A stretch of DNA of 41,320 bases from Ruminococcaceae bacterium UBA3323 (GTDB lineage: Bacteria > Bacillota > Clostridia > Oscillospirales > Acutalibacteraceae). The stretch spans positions 22,515 through 63,834 of the forward strand of contig DESD01000063.1 in the NCBI GenBank assembly GCA_002361935.1. Reading direction: 5' to 3'. Shown in pieces: positions 1 to 7,084 of the stretch. Position 1 is the stretch's first letter, and the number at the start of each line of letters is the position of its first letter. The translations under genes and the position numbers were made by a program. The notes under the pieces are model-generated. The model saw nothing but the letters and a program-made list of their open reading frames with translations. It was not told the DNA's origin and made no database searches.

Positions 1-406
1 GAAAATTGATGAAATTGAAAACGGCATTGTGCTGGATCATATTAAAGCAGGCAACGGTATGCGTGTTTATGAGGCTTTAAAGCTTAATGAATTAAAGTGT
101 CAGGTTGCCATAATTCAGAATGCCAAATCCGAAAAGCAGGGTGTTAAGGATATTATAAAAATTAATGAACTGATTGATTTAAACCTTGATGTGCTCGGCT
201 ATATTGATTCGGCTGTAACGGTTAATATCATTAAAAACGGCAGGGCTGAAAAAAAAGCTGTAGCGCTTCCGAAAAGAATTGTTAATGTTGTTAAATGTAA
301 AAATCCGCGCTGTATTTCAAATGCTGAAGATATAGATTATGAATTTGAATTAACGGATAATAAGGGCACCTATCGCTGTATTTATTGCGAAACAAAGGCA
401 AATTAA
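1..406 (+). CDS. pyrI: Aspartate carbamoyltransferase regulatory chain (5' end at window edge)
   Basis: This is the regulatory subunit of aspartate carbamoyltransferase; it binds nucleotide effectors and, through a zinc site, the catalytic PyrB trimers in pyrimidine synthesis. The open frame runs from base 2, and base 1 is a G that could be the last base of the ATG, which would give about 135 residues, near the usual clostridial length. The N-terminal segment reads NGIVLDHIKAGNG, typical of the allosteric domain. The C-terminal zinc domain has CKNPRC and CIYC, the expected CX4C and CX2C pairs. pyrB would be expected just upstream, outside the window. The gene ends in a strong terminator. Identity is confident; only the exact start is not visible. 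Confidence 0.95.
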   Translation, partial: KIDEIENGIVLDHIKAGNGMRVYEALKLNELKCQVAIIQNAKSEKQGVKDIIKINELIDLNLDVLGYIDSAVTVNIIKNGRAEKKAVALPKRIVNVVKCKNPRCISNAEDIDYEFELTDNKGTYRCIYCETKAN

Positions 407-431
407 AAAGAGGGCAAAGCCCTCTTTTTTT
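407..431 (+). terminator. Intrinsic terminator after pyrI
   Basis: A 9-bp stem (AAAGAGGGC / GCCCTCTTT) with an AAA loop is followed by a T run. It can also end transcription arriving from the minus-strand permease gene at 464, because the left arm is preceded by A's. Confidence 0.9.
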
Positions 432-463
432 CGTAGGTTGCGGCGTCCTCGATGCACCGCTTG

Positions 464-1084
464 CTAAAATTCTCTCTTTTTATAAAGCCCTGCAGACAGT
501 CCGAATGAAGCCATAAACAGCAAACCTGCAGGAACGGCAATTAAATATGAATGTTCGGGCGGTGTAAATTGTCCGTCAATCAATCCTCCGGTAACACTTG
601 CGGAATTGATTAACGTTATTGATATGGCAAGTATACCTGCAATTAATCCTCCGATAAGCCTTGACTTTAAATATCCGAATCTGAAGGTAATCGGAAGAAT
701 AACAATCGGAACAAAAAAACCGCTGCCAAGCATTAAAAACATAAGATTTAATATTTCTTTAAAGCTGTAATTCTTTGTGAAAAAGTAAACTATGCCCTCA
801 ATAATGCTTGCGGATAAAACCAGAATAAGTACCAAAATGTATTTTTCCAAAACGATTTTTGCCTTGCTTACAGGGATTACTGCTTCAAATCTGTTCCATT
901 TTGATGCTTCATCATAGGCCAGAATCGTTATCGGCATTAAGGAAAGTACGGCTACAGAATAGAATGCAAAATACATGGATGTGTTTGAAAACAATGCTCC
1001 GAAAAAGAATATGGCAGACATAAGAAAAAGAAAAAATCCGTGCTTTTTTGCCATTTTGAAATCCTTAATTAATAATCCTTTCAT
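464..1084 (-). CDS. ABC-2 type transporter permease
   Basis: A 206-residue integral membrane protein with about six hydrophobic segments (for example residues 14-32, 40-57, 84-103, 111-131, 139-160 and 183-199). It starts MKGLLIKDFKMAKKHG, a common opening for small ABC-2 permeases of the bacitracin/lantibiotic-export type, and has a YDEASKWNRFEAVIPVSK segment typical of that group. Its start overlaps the stop of the ATPase gene by 4 bases, so the two are translationally coupled. With the ATPase and the GntR regulator it forms a three-gene operon of the Bacillus ytr type. Substrate unknown; export of an antimicrobial or a role in envelope stress is inferred from context only. Confidence 0.85.
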   Translation of the reverse strand: MKGLLIKDFKMAKKHGFFLFLMSAIFFFGALFSNTSMYFAFYSVAVLSLMPITILAYDEASKWNRFEAVIPVSKAKIVLEKYILVLILVLSASIIEGIVYFFTKNYSFKEILNLMFLMLGSGFFVPIVILPITFRFGYLKSRLIGGLIAGILAISITLINSASVTGGLIDGQFTPPEHSYLIAVPAGLLFMASFGLSAGLYKKREF

Positions 1085-1917
1085 TCTTCCTGCCCCCTTA
1101 TCATATAAACAAATAAATCTTCAAGACTGATTGGTGCTGAAATCATATTGCCCGTTACGGCATGGCTTTTTATAACCGCCTTAACAGCATAACTTGATTT
1201 GCGCATGCTTAAAATGTCAGCTTTGCTGATTGTATTTATTGTGTTTTCATCGCATTGGATAATGCTGTAATTGTTCAGCAGCTCATCCTTTTCTTCGCAC
1301 AAAATAAGCTTTCCGTTATGCATAAATGCAATATAGTCGCAGATTTTTTCCAAATCACTTACAATGTGTGAGGATATTAAAATGGAATGGCTTTCATCCC
1401 TTGTAAAATCATTGAAAATATCAAGAATTTCATCACGCACAACAGGGTCAAGTCCGCTGGTTGCTTCATCAAGAATAAGCAGCCTTGCTTTGTGCGAAAG
1501 GGCAGCCGCTATATGCAGCTTCATTTTCATACCCTTTGAAAATTCTTTGATTTTCTTGTTTTCCGGTAAATTGAATTGGCTGAGGTATTTCAGAAAATCA
1601 CTTTCACTCCAATGCTTATAAATGTTTTTAAGAACAGAATTGATTTCTTTTGCATTAAGGCTTTCGGGAAAGCCGATTTCCTCCGTAACAATGCCTATAT
1701 CCTCCAGTGTGCTGTTATTTACAGGCTTTCCAAAAACAGATACCTCTCCGCTTGATTTTTTAATCATATCAAGAATCAGCTTGATGGTTGTGCTTTTTCC
1801 GGCTCCGTTTTCGCCCACAAGCCCCATAATGCAGCCGCTGGGCAAAGTAAAGCTTATGTTTTCAAGGCTGAAGCCTTTGTAATTCTTAGATAAATTCTTA
1901 ACCTCAATTGCGTTCAA
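1081..1917 (-). CDS. ABC transporter ATP-binding protein
   Basis: A 278-residue ABC ATPase that powers the neighbouring ABC-2 permease. Visible motifs are Walker A GENGAGKST (about residues 35-43), a degenerate signature FSKGMKMKL in place of LSGGQ, Walker B LLILDEATSGLDP, and the H-loop ISSHIVSDLE. The degenerate signature and the short C-terminal extension are usual for this exporter family. The gene starts 2 bases after the regulator's stop and overlaps the permease by 4 bases. Confidence 0.93.
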   Translation of the reverse strand: MNAIEVKNLSKNYKGFSLENISFTLPSGCIMGLVGENGAGKSTTIKLILDMIKKSSGEVSVFGKPVNNSTLEDIGIVTEEIGFPESLNAKEINSVLKNIYKHWSESDFLKYLSQFNLPENKKIKEFSKGMKMKLHIAAALSHKARLLILDEATSGLDPVVRDEILDIFNDFTRDESHSILISSHIVSDLEKICDYIAFMHNGKLILCEEKDELLNNYSIIQCDENTINTISKADILSMRKSSYAVKAVIKSHAVTGNMISAPISLEDLFVYMIRGQEE

Positions 1918-1919
1918 GG

Positions 1920-2294
1920 CTATTCCTCCTCATAAAGTGTGTTTAGCATGGAAATTATGTCATCCTTACTCAGACTGCAGAAGGATGAAAGCTTTATAAT
2001 TTCTTCAAGGTGTTCTTCAATCTTTTTCAGATTTTCTTCTCTTAAAAGCTCTGAGTTTTTTGCGGAAACAAAGCTTCCCCGTCCGGGGGCTGTGTATATA
2101 AGTCCGCTTTTCTCAAGCTCCTCATATGCACGCTTTGTTGTGATAACGCTGATTTGCAGATCCTTTGCAAGGCTTCTGATAGACGGCAGGGGAGCGTCCT
2201 CCTTCAAAGTGCCGTTCATTATCTGCTCTCTGATTTGCGAATAAATCTGATCGTAAATCGGAACACCGCTTTTGTTGTTGATAAAGATTAGCAT
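1920..2294 (-). CDS. GntR-family regulator, YtrA type
   Basis: A 124-residue regulator consisting of an N-terminal winged helix (residues about 9-75, with PLPSIRSLAKDLQIS and the recognition segment TTKRAYEELEKSGL) and a short helical tail used for dimerisation. This short form is the YtrA subfamily, which typically represses its own operon with linked ABC exporter genes. AAAGGAGAAAGAT lies directly before the ATG. It is first in the operon, and a palindrome overlaps the promoter -10 element, consistent with autorepression. The inducing signal is unknown. Confidence 0.9.
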   Translation of the reverse strand: MLIFINNKSGVPIYDQIYSQIREQIMNGTLKEDAPLPSIRSLAKDLQISVITTKRAYEELEKSGLIYTAPGRGSFVSAKNSELLREENLKKIEEHLEEIIKLSSFCSLSKDDIISMLNTLYEEE

Positions 2295-2317
2295 ATCTTT
2301 CTCCTTTTATCCAGTTA

Positions 2318-2359
2318 ACTGTATATAAACAGTATACACAGTATAAACACACTTGTCAA
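2318..2359 (-). promoter_or_regulatory. Promoter and probable operator of the GntR-ABC operon
   Basis: Read on the minus strand, TTGACA (2354-2359), a 17-base spacer and TATACT (2331-2336) form a near-consensus sigma-A promoter. A perfect 5-bp inverted repeat, ACTGT-N6-ACAGT (2318-2333), overlaps the -10 element and the probable start site. This is where a YtrA-type repressor would bind, so autoregulation is likely. Confidence 0.75.
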
Positions 2360-2382
2360 CACTTTACTGCAAAAAAATAACG

Positions 2383-2455
2383 CCTCCCTTGTAAAAGGGA
2401 GGGGATCGCTTGCGATGGAGAGATTCCTATATCGGGACGATGCGGTCATCGTCCC
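2383..2455. repeat. Composite hairpin repeat (MITE/REP-like), copy 1
   Basis: Three successive hairpins with no coding potential: CCTCCCTT/AAGGGAGG (2383-2402), ATCGC/GCGAT (2405-2416) and GGGACGATG/CATCGTCCC (2434-2455). No U-tract follows on either strand, so these are not simple terminators. The same order, a CTCCCT-type stem followed by a GGGACG-type stem, recurs at 38279-38360. It occupies the gap between the GntR promoter and the end of the amidohydrolase gene. Confidence 0.6.
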
Positions 2456-2469
2456 TTACCACAAAATTA

Positions 2470-3732
2470 TTAGTTTCCTTTAATCCTATCCGTAATTCTC
2501 TGCGCATTGCGGTAAATTTCTTCCGTATCAATGCCAACGAATTCGCCGTTTTCATAAAGAATTCTGCCGTTTATCATTGTAAGCTTAACATTTTCCTTAG
2601 AACCGCTGTATACAATGTTTTTCGTGATATTATTAATTGGCTGCATATTCGGTCTGTTTAAGTCAATAACAATTAAATCGGCTGCTTTGCCGGTATCAAT
2701 TCTATCACAGTTATCCAGGCCCATACATTTTGCACTGCCAACAGTGCCCATTTCAAGTATCCTGTTTGCATCCGTTGAAGCTGCATTTCTATCGTTCAGC
2801 TTCTGCGTTGCTGCAATTAAATACATTTCCCTGAACATATTCAGTGCATTATTGCTGCTTGGTCCGTCTGTGCCGATAGCAAGGTTAATATTTTTGTCTA
2901 TCATTTTTGAAACCGGAGCAATACCGGATGCAAGCTTGCTGTTTGAGCCTGCGTTTATAACCGCATAAATACCTCGTTTCTTATAGATTTCAAGGTCTTC
3001 ATCAGTAACCCATACACTGTGATAGGCTCCGCCGCCATAGTTGAATAAGCCAAGCTCGTCAAAAAGAGCAGTAGGTGTTTTTCCGTATCGTTCAATGCAT
3101 TCCTTAACCTCGTTTTCCGTTTCGCTTGAATGGGTGAAAATGGGTGCCTTGTATTTCTGTGCAAGGGCGGAAACGCCCTCCAAAAGTTCTTTGCTTGTTG
3201 TGTATTCAGCGTGAAAGCCTAATTTATAGCTGATTAATTCATTGTAATGATTGAATCTGTTGTAGTATTCCTCAAGGCTTTCAACGCTTTCCTTAAAATT
3301 ATTCAGCCCGCAGGTCATAACGGTTCTGAAGCCAAAATCAACGCTTGCTCTTGCCATATCCTCGGGAAAGTAATACATATCAAAGCAGGCGGAAATACCG
3401 CTTGTTAAATATTCAAGAAATGCAAGTTTTGAAAGGTGATAAATGTCCTCGCCTGTAAGCTTGGCTTCCATAGGAAAAATCATATCATAAAGCCATGGCT
3501 GAAGCGGCAGATCATCCGCAAGGCTTCGTGCAAAGGTCATGGCTGAATGCGTGTGCGCATTTTTGAAGGACGGCATAAGCAGATTTCCGTTCAGATTAAT
3601 CTCTCTGTCTGCTTTTTTATCAAAATGCCTGCCGACATAAGCAATTTTTGAGCCGTCTATCCAGACCTCATCATCCGTTATTTCTGTTCCGTTTTTGAAG
3701 GTTAAAACCTTTCCGTTGTAAAATCTTATCAT
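2470..3732 (-). CDS. Amidohydrolase, MTA/SAH deaminase-like
   Basis: A 420-residue metal-dependent amidohydrolase of the SsnA/MtaD group, which deaminates adenosine-type nucleosides such as 5'-methylthioadenosine, S-adenosylhomocysteine or 5'-deoxyadenosine. The metal site is complete: HTH at residues 60-62, H174 (FHAEYT), H201 (THSSET), H238 (YHSVWV) and D289 (GTDGPSSN). Its start overlaps the mtnA stop by 4 bases, so the two are co-translated. Pairing with mtnA points to a methylthio- or 5-deoxy-nucleoside substrate; guanine deaminase or chlorohydrolase activity is the main alternative for this fold. The family is certain, the exact substrate inferred. Confidence 0.85.
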   Translation of the reverse strand: MIRFYNGKVLTFKNGTEITDDEVWIDGSKIAYVGRHFDKKADREINLNGNLLMPSFKNAHTHSAMTFARSLADDLPLQPWLYDMIFPMEAKLTGEDIYHLSKLAFLEYLTSGISACFDMYYFPEDMARASVDFGFRTVMTCGLNNFKESVESLEEYYNRFNHYNELISYKLGFHAEYTTSKELLEGVSALAQKYKAPIFTHSSETENEVKECIERYGKTPTALFDELGLFNYGGGAYHSVWVTDEDLEIYKKRGIYAVINAGSNSKLASGIAPVSKMIDKNINLAIGTDGPSSNNALNMFREMYLIAATQKLNDRNAASTDANRILEMGTVGSAKCMGLDNCDRIDTGKAADLIVIDLNRPNMQPINNITKNIVYSGSKENVKLTMINGRILYENGEFVGIDTEEIYRNAQRITDRIKGN

Positions 3733-4703
3733 TTAAGTAACTCCTTAAGTGTCTTACTGAATGGGGGATATGCAATTCCCTTATCTGTGATAATTGCTGT
3801 AATCAAGCTGTTGTCCGTAACATCAAAGGCAGGGTTAAAACATCTCGTTTCGGGCAGGGCGGTTGGTTTTTCGAAAAACATGGATTTGATTTCGTCGGCT
3901 TCACGCTCCTCAATTACAATATCATCGCCTGCAGGTGTGCTGAAATCAACCGTGGAATAAGGGCCTAAAACATAAAACGGGATTCCGTAATGCTTTGCAA
4001 GAATGGCAACACCGCTTGTGCCGATTTTATTGGCAGTATCGCCATTTGCTGCTACTCTGTCACATCCGACAAGAACGGCGTTTATCAGTCCTTTTTTCAT
4101 AACAAGGCTTGCCATATTATCGCAAATCAGCGTAACATCAATGCCTGCTTTTTCAAGCTCATAGGAGGTAAGCCTTGCGCCTTGAAGCAGGGGTCTTGTT
4201 TCATCGCTGTAAACATGAAAATGATATCCCTTTTCTTTCCCTAAAATAAGCGGTCCAAGTCCGGTTCCGTATTTTGAGGTTGCAAGCTCACCTGCATTGC
4301 AGTGGGTTAAAATGCCGTCGCCGTTCTTTAAAAGAGATAAGCCGTATTCGCTTATTTTGCGGCACATTTCAATATCCTCATTATGTATGGAAACAGCTTC
4401 GTCAATAGGGCTTTTGCCGTTGTTGAAAGCATTTACAATCCGTGCCGTAGCCCAGGAAAGATTCACTGCGGTAGGACGTGCACTGTCTAAATATTCCTTT
4501 GCCTTTTCAATATTATTTCCGTGGAAAAGTGCAAGTGAATACCCCGCAAATATCCCTATGGCAGGGGCTCCTCTTACCTGAAGCAGCTTTATGGCATTAA
4601 AGCAGTCCTCAACGCTTTTCATTTCTATGTACTTTTCTTCATTGGGCAATAGCGTCTGATCCAATATAAATAAACGCTTTCCGTCAAATTTAATGTTTTC
4701 CAT
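3729..4703 (-). CDS. mtnA: S-methyl-5-thioribose-1-phosphate isomerase
   Basis: MtnA converts 5-methylthioribose 1-phosphate (or 5-deoxyribose 1-phosphate) to the ribulose form in methionine salvage and 5-deoxyribose disposal. At 324 residues it is slightly shorter than typical. The diagnostic VRGAPAIG lies at residues 43-50, the catalytic cysteine at C135 (THCNAGELATSKYGTG) and the catalytic aspartate at D215 in CDRVAANGDTANKIGT. eIF2B-like paralogues lack this pair, so assignment to the isomerase is good. The kinase or phosphorylase that would make its substrate and the downstream enzymes are not in this window. Confidence 0.93.
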   Translation of the reverse strand: MENIKFDGKRLFILDQTLLPNEEKYIEMKSVEDCFNAIKLLQVRGAPAIGIFAGYSLALFHGNNIEKAKEYLDSARPTAVNLSWATARIVNAFNNGKSPIDEAVSIHNEDIEMCRKISEYGLSLLKNGDGILTHCNAGELATSKYGTGLGPLILGKEKGYHFHVYSDETRPLLQGARLTSYELEKAGIDVTLICDNMASLVMKKGLINAVLVGCDRVAANGDTANKIGTSGVAILAKHYGIPFYVLGPYSTVDFSTPAGDDIVIEEREADEIKSMFFEKPTALPETRCFNPAFDVTDNSLITAIITDKGIAYPPFSKTLKELLK

Positions 4704-4755
4704 ATCAATATCTTTCTGTAAGGTTTTATACTTAAATTATATATTTTTTTGTATT

Positions 4756-5640
4756 TCAAATCAACAGATTTATTTCTTCAGTAAGCTGATTTAAAAATTT
4801 TTCCGATGCTTTTGAAAAAATCTGATGCTTTTTCCATATCAGATGCATATCTGCCGTAACAGTGGGCTTAAACGGAACAAATTTTAAATTTGTATTCTCT
4901 GTGTTAATAATCTTATCCAGTGTAATTGCATATCCAAAGCCTTCATCAACCATCAGGGAAGCATTAAAAATCAGATTGTGTGTTGCTACGATATTTAATT
5001 TGTTGTAATTTTTGCCGAACAGCTCCGTAATTTCCTGCTTTTGGTGCACCTGTCTGGAAACAATAAGCGGTTTGTTGTATAAATCTTCGGGCAAAATATA
5101 TTCTCTGTCTGCAAGCTCACTGTCTTTTCTCATAAGAACACCCCAAATGTCCTTGGGCGGAAGCGTGATGCACGCATATCTGGTTTTGTCTATGTCACCG
5201 AAAACAAGTGCGAAATCAATAATCCCTTTATCCAAATTATAAAGCACATCAATTACATCTCCGCTTGAAATATGATAATGAATATCGGGATGCTCTTTTT
5301 TGATTTTATCTGCAATTTTTAAAAGCCAGCGAAAGCCGTCCGTTTCACCTGCCCCAATATAAATATCGCCCGAAATTGTATCATCTGCCTGTTCAAGCTC
5401 TTTTTCCGTTTTGCTTACCAGATCTATTATTTCCTCTGCTCTTTTCCGAAGCAGCAGCCCCTCCTGCGTAAGTGTAATTTTCCTGTTTCCTCTTATGAAC
5501 AGCTTTTTGCCGATTTCCGCTTCTAAATCCATAAGCTGTTTTGAAAGGGTGGGCTGCGTGATGTGCAGAAATTCAGAGGCTCTTGTTATGTTTTCCTCTC
5601 TTGCAACAGCTAAAAAATATTTTAAAACTCTCAGCTCCAT
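4756..5640 (-). CDS. LysR-family transcriptional regulator
   Basis: A 294-residue regulator with the standard N-terminal winged helix (residues 1-60: LKYFLAVAREENITRASEFL, then QPTLSKQLMDLE) and a periplasmic-binding-like effector domain starting near residue 90. It is the first gene of a run that continues with mtnA (52 bases downstream) and the amidohydrolase, so it probably regulates this salvage operon and itself. The effector could be a thioribose or nucleoside derivative, which is inference from position. AAAGGAGAT precedes the ATG. Confidence 0.92.
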   Translation of the reverse strand: MELRVLKYFLAVAREENITRASEFLHITQPTLSKQLMDLEAEIGKKLFIRGNRKITLTQEGLLLRKRAEEIIDLVSKTEKELEQADDTISGDIYIGAGETDGFRWLLKIADKIKKEHPDIHYHISSGDVIDVLYNLDKGIIDFALVFGDIDKTRYACITLPPKDIWGVLMRKDSELADREYILPEDLYNKPLIVSRQVHQKQEITELFGKNYNKLNIVATHNLIFNASLMVDEGFGYAITLDKIINTENTNLKFVPFKPTVTADMHLIWKKHQIFSKASEKFLNQLTEEINLLI

Positions 5641-5669
5641 AAAGTTATCTCCTTTTATAGCTTATTTTC

Positions 5670-5698
5670 ATTATATTGATTTTAAATATTCCCGTCAA
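5670..5698 (-). promoter_or_regulatory. Promoter of the lysR-mtnA operon
   Basis: On the minus strand, TTGACG (5693-5698), a 17-base spacer and TATAAT (5670-5675) form a strong sigma-A promoter about 30 bases from the lysR start. AT-rich partial palindromes on its upstream side (around 5697-5725) could hold the LysR site. Confidence 0.75.
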
Positions 5699-5763
5699 CT
5701 ATAATTAACTATTCACTATAAGTATTTGTTATTTCGGATAACTGCATTTATAATGTTATTTAA

Positions 5764-6024
5764 GGAATCTTAAGCTTCTGCATTTATAAAGCATGGTGGG
5801 GAACGGATAATGAAAAAATGTATTCCGATATGCCGACAAATAGTATTAATGTTTCTGCAATCAACAGCGGCGATATAATGCTTTACCAAAGCGATTGTGT
5901 TGTATTGTTTTATAAAAGCTTTTCAACAACGTACAGTTATACAAAAATTGGTTATGTTGAAAATCCGTCAGGGCTTGCAGATGCAGCAGGAAAAGATAAT
6001 ATTACAATTTCATTTTATAAATAA
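5764..6024 (+). pseudogene. Remnant of a cyclophilin-like fold protein (C-terminal part)
   Basis: The frame is open from an in-frame stop at 5761-5763 to the TAA at 6022. The segment from about 5794 encodes NEKMYSDMPTNSIN, then INSGDIMLYQSDCVVLFYKS, then STTYSYTKIGYVENPSGL. This matches my memory of the C-terminal two-thirds of small bacterial cyclophilin-like (Cyclophil_like2) proteins. The N-terminal 40 or so residues are missing, and the only ATG in frame (5818) is in the middle of the domain and has no ribosome binding site. I therefore call it a truncated relic rather than a 68-residue gene. It lies just upstream of the hydrolase gene, whose RBS begins 2 bases after its stop. Confidence 0.65.
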
Positions 6025-6037
6025 CGGAGGATTTAAT

Positions 6038-7024
6038 ATGGAAGCAAAGCTTAATTTAGCAAACGAATGGGATAAAACCTTTCCCGAAAGCAAAAAGGTT
6101 CGTCACAGAAAGGTAACCTTTCATAACCGCTACGGCATTACGCTTGCAGCAGATTTATATGAGCCGGTTCAGGCAGACGGCAGGCTGCCGGCAATAGCTG
6201 TAAGCGGTCCGTTCGGTGCTGTAAAGGAGCAGTCGTCGGGGCTTTATGCACAGGCAATGGCCGAAAGGGGATTTTTAACCATTGCTTTTGATCCTTCCTT
6301 TACGGGTGAAAGCGGAGGCGAGCCGAGATATATGGCTTCTCCCGATATAAATACCGAGGATTTTCAGGCGGCTGTTGATTTTCTTTCCGTTCAGGATAAT
6401 GTTGATGAAGAAAAAATCGGAATTATAGGTATATGCGGCTGGGGAGGCATGGCGCTGAATGCCGCTGCCCTTGATACACGAATCAAAGCAACCGTAACAT
6501 CAACGATGTATGATATGAGCCGCGTAAATGCAAACGGCTATTTTGATGAAGAGGATAGCGAAAGTGTCCGCTATGAAAAGAAAAAAGCGTTGAATACACA
6601 AAGAATAAAGGAATACAAAGATGGAAATTATGTTCGCAGCGGCGGAGTGGTTGATCCGCTGCCTGAGGATGCACCGTTCTTTGTTAAAGACTATTATGAT
6701 TATTATAAAACCGGCAGAGGTTATCACGAACGCTCTCTGAATTCAAACGATGGCTGGAATGTAACGGGCTGCATGTCCTTTATGAATATGCCGATTTTGA
6801 AGTACAGCAATGAAATCCGCAGTGCCGTATTGATGCTTCACGGTGACAAGGCACATTCCTGCTATTTCAGCAAGGATGCTTATAAAAATATGATAATGCA
6901 TAGTGCTTATAAAGACAATAAAGAACTTATGATTATCCCTGAGGCAGTGCATACGGATTTGTATGATAAAACAGATGTGATTCCGTTTGATAAAATAGCG
7001 GAATTCTTAAAAAAGAATATGTAA
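6038..7024 (+). CDS. Alpha/beta hydrolase (DLH/YcjY-like)
   Basis: A 328-residue cytoplasmic alpha/beta hydrolase. The start at 6038 is chosen because GGAGG sits 7 bases upstream and the family N-terminus begins there; an in-frame extension to 5897 runs into the upstream remnant. The nucleophile elbow reads GICGWGG, with cysteine in place of the usual serine, as in dienelactone-hydrolase-like and YcjY-like members. The acid is probably D in LMLHGDKAHS, and the base H in PEAVHTDLYD. An oxyanion-type stretch SGPFGAVKEQSSG lies near residue 60. No substrate can be assigned. A bidirectional terminator follows directly. Confidence 0.85.
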   Translation: MEAKLNLANEWDKTFPESKKVRHRKVTFHNRYGITLAADLYEPVQADGRLPAIAVSGPFGAVKEQSSGLYAQAMAERGFLTIAFDPSFTGESGGEPRYMASPDINTEDFQAAVDFLSVQDNVDEEKIGIIGICGWGGMALNAAALDTRIKATVTSTMYDMSRVNANGYFDEEDSESVRYEKKKALNTQRIKEYKDGNYVRSGGVVDPLPEDAPFFVKDYYDYYKTGRGYHERSLNSNDGWNVTGCMSFMNMPILKYSNEIRSAVLMLHGDKAHSCYFSKDAYKNMIMHSAYKDNKELMIIPEAVHTDLYDKTDVIPFDKIAEFLKKNM

Positions 7025-7030
7025 ATCATA

Positions 7031-7055
7031 AAACCCCGGTTGAACCGGGGTTTTT
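7031..7055 (+). terminator. Bidirectional terminator between hydrolase and carB-dapF
   Basis: A stem AAACCCCGGT / ACCGGGGTTT (7031-7040, 7044-7053) with a 3-base loop is followed by T's on the plus strand. It lies between two convergent genes and probably serves both, the minus-strand side having only AAA before the stem. Confidence 0.85.
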
Positions 7056-7084
7056 GTCTTGGCCGAAAAAGGATGCCATTGCTT

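Noticed and set aside
5897..6037. N-terminal extension of the alpha/beta hydrolase
   Set aside because: The extension overlaps the cyclophilin-like remnant in another frame, has no RBS, and the family N-terminus starts at 6038 behind GGAGG.
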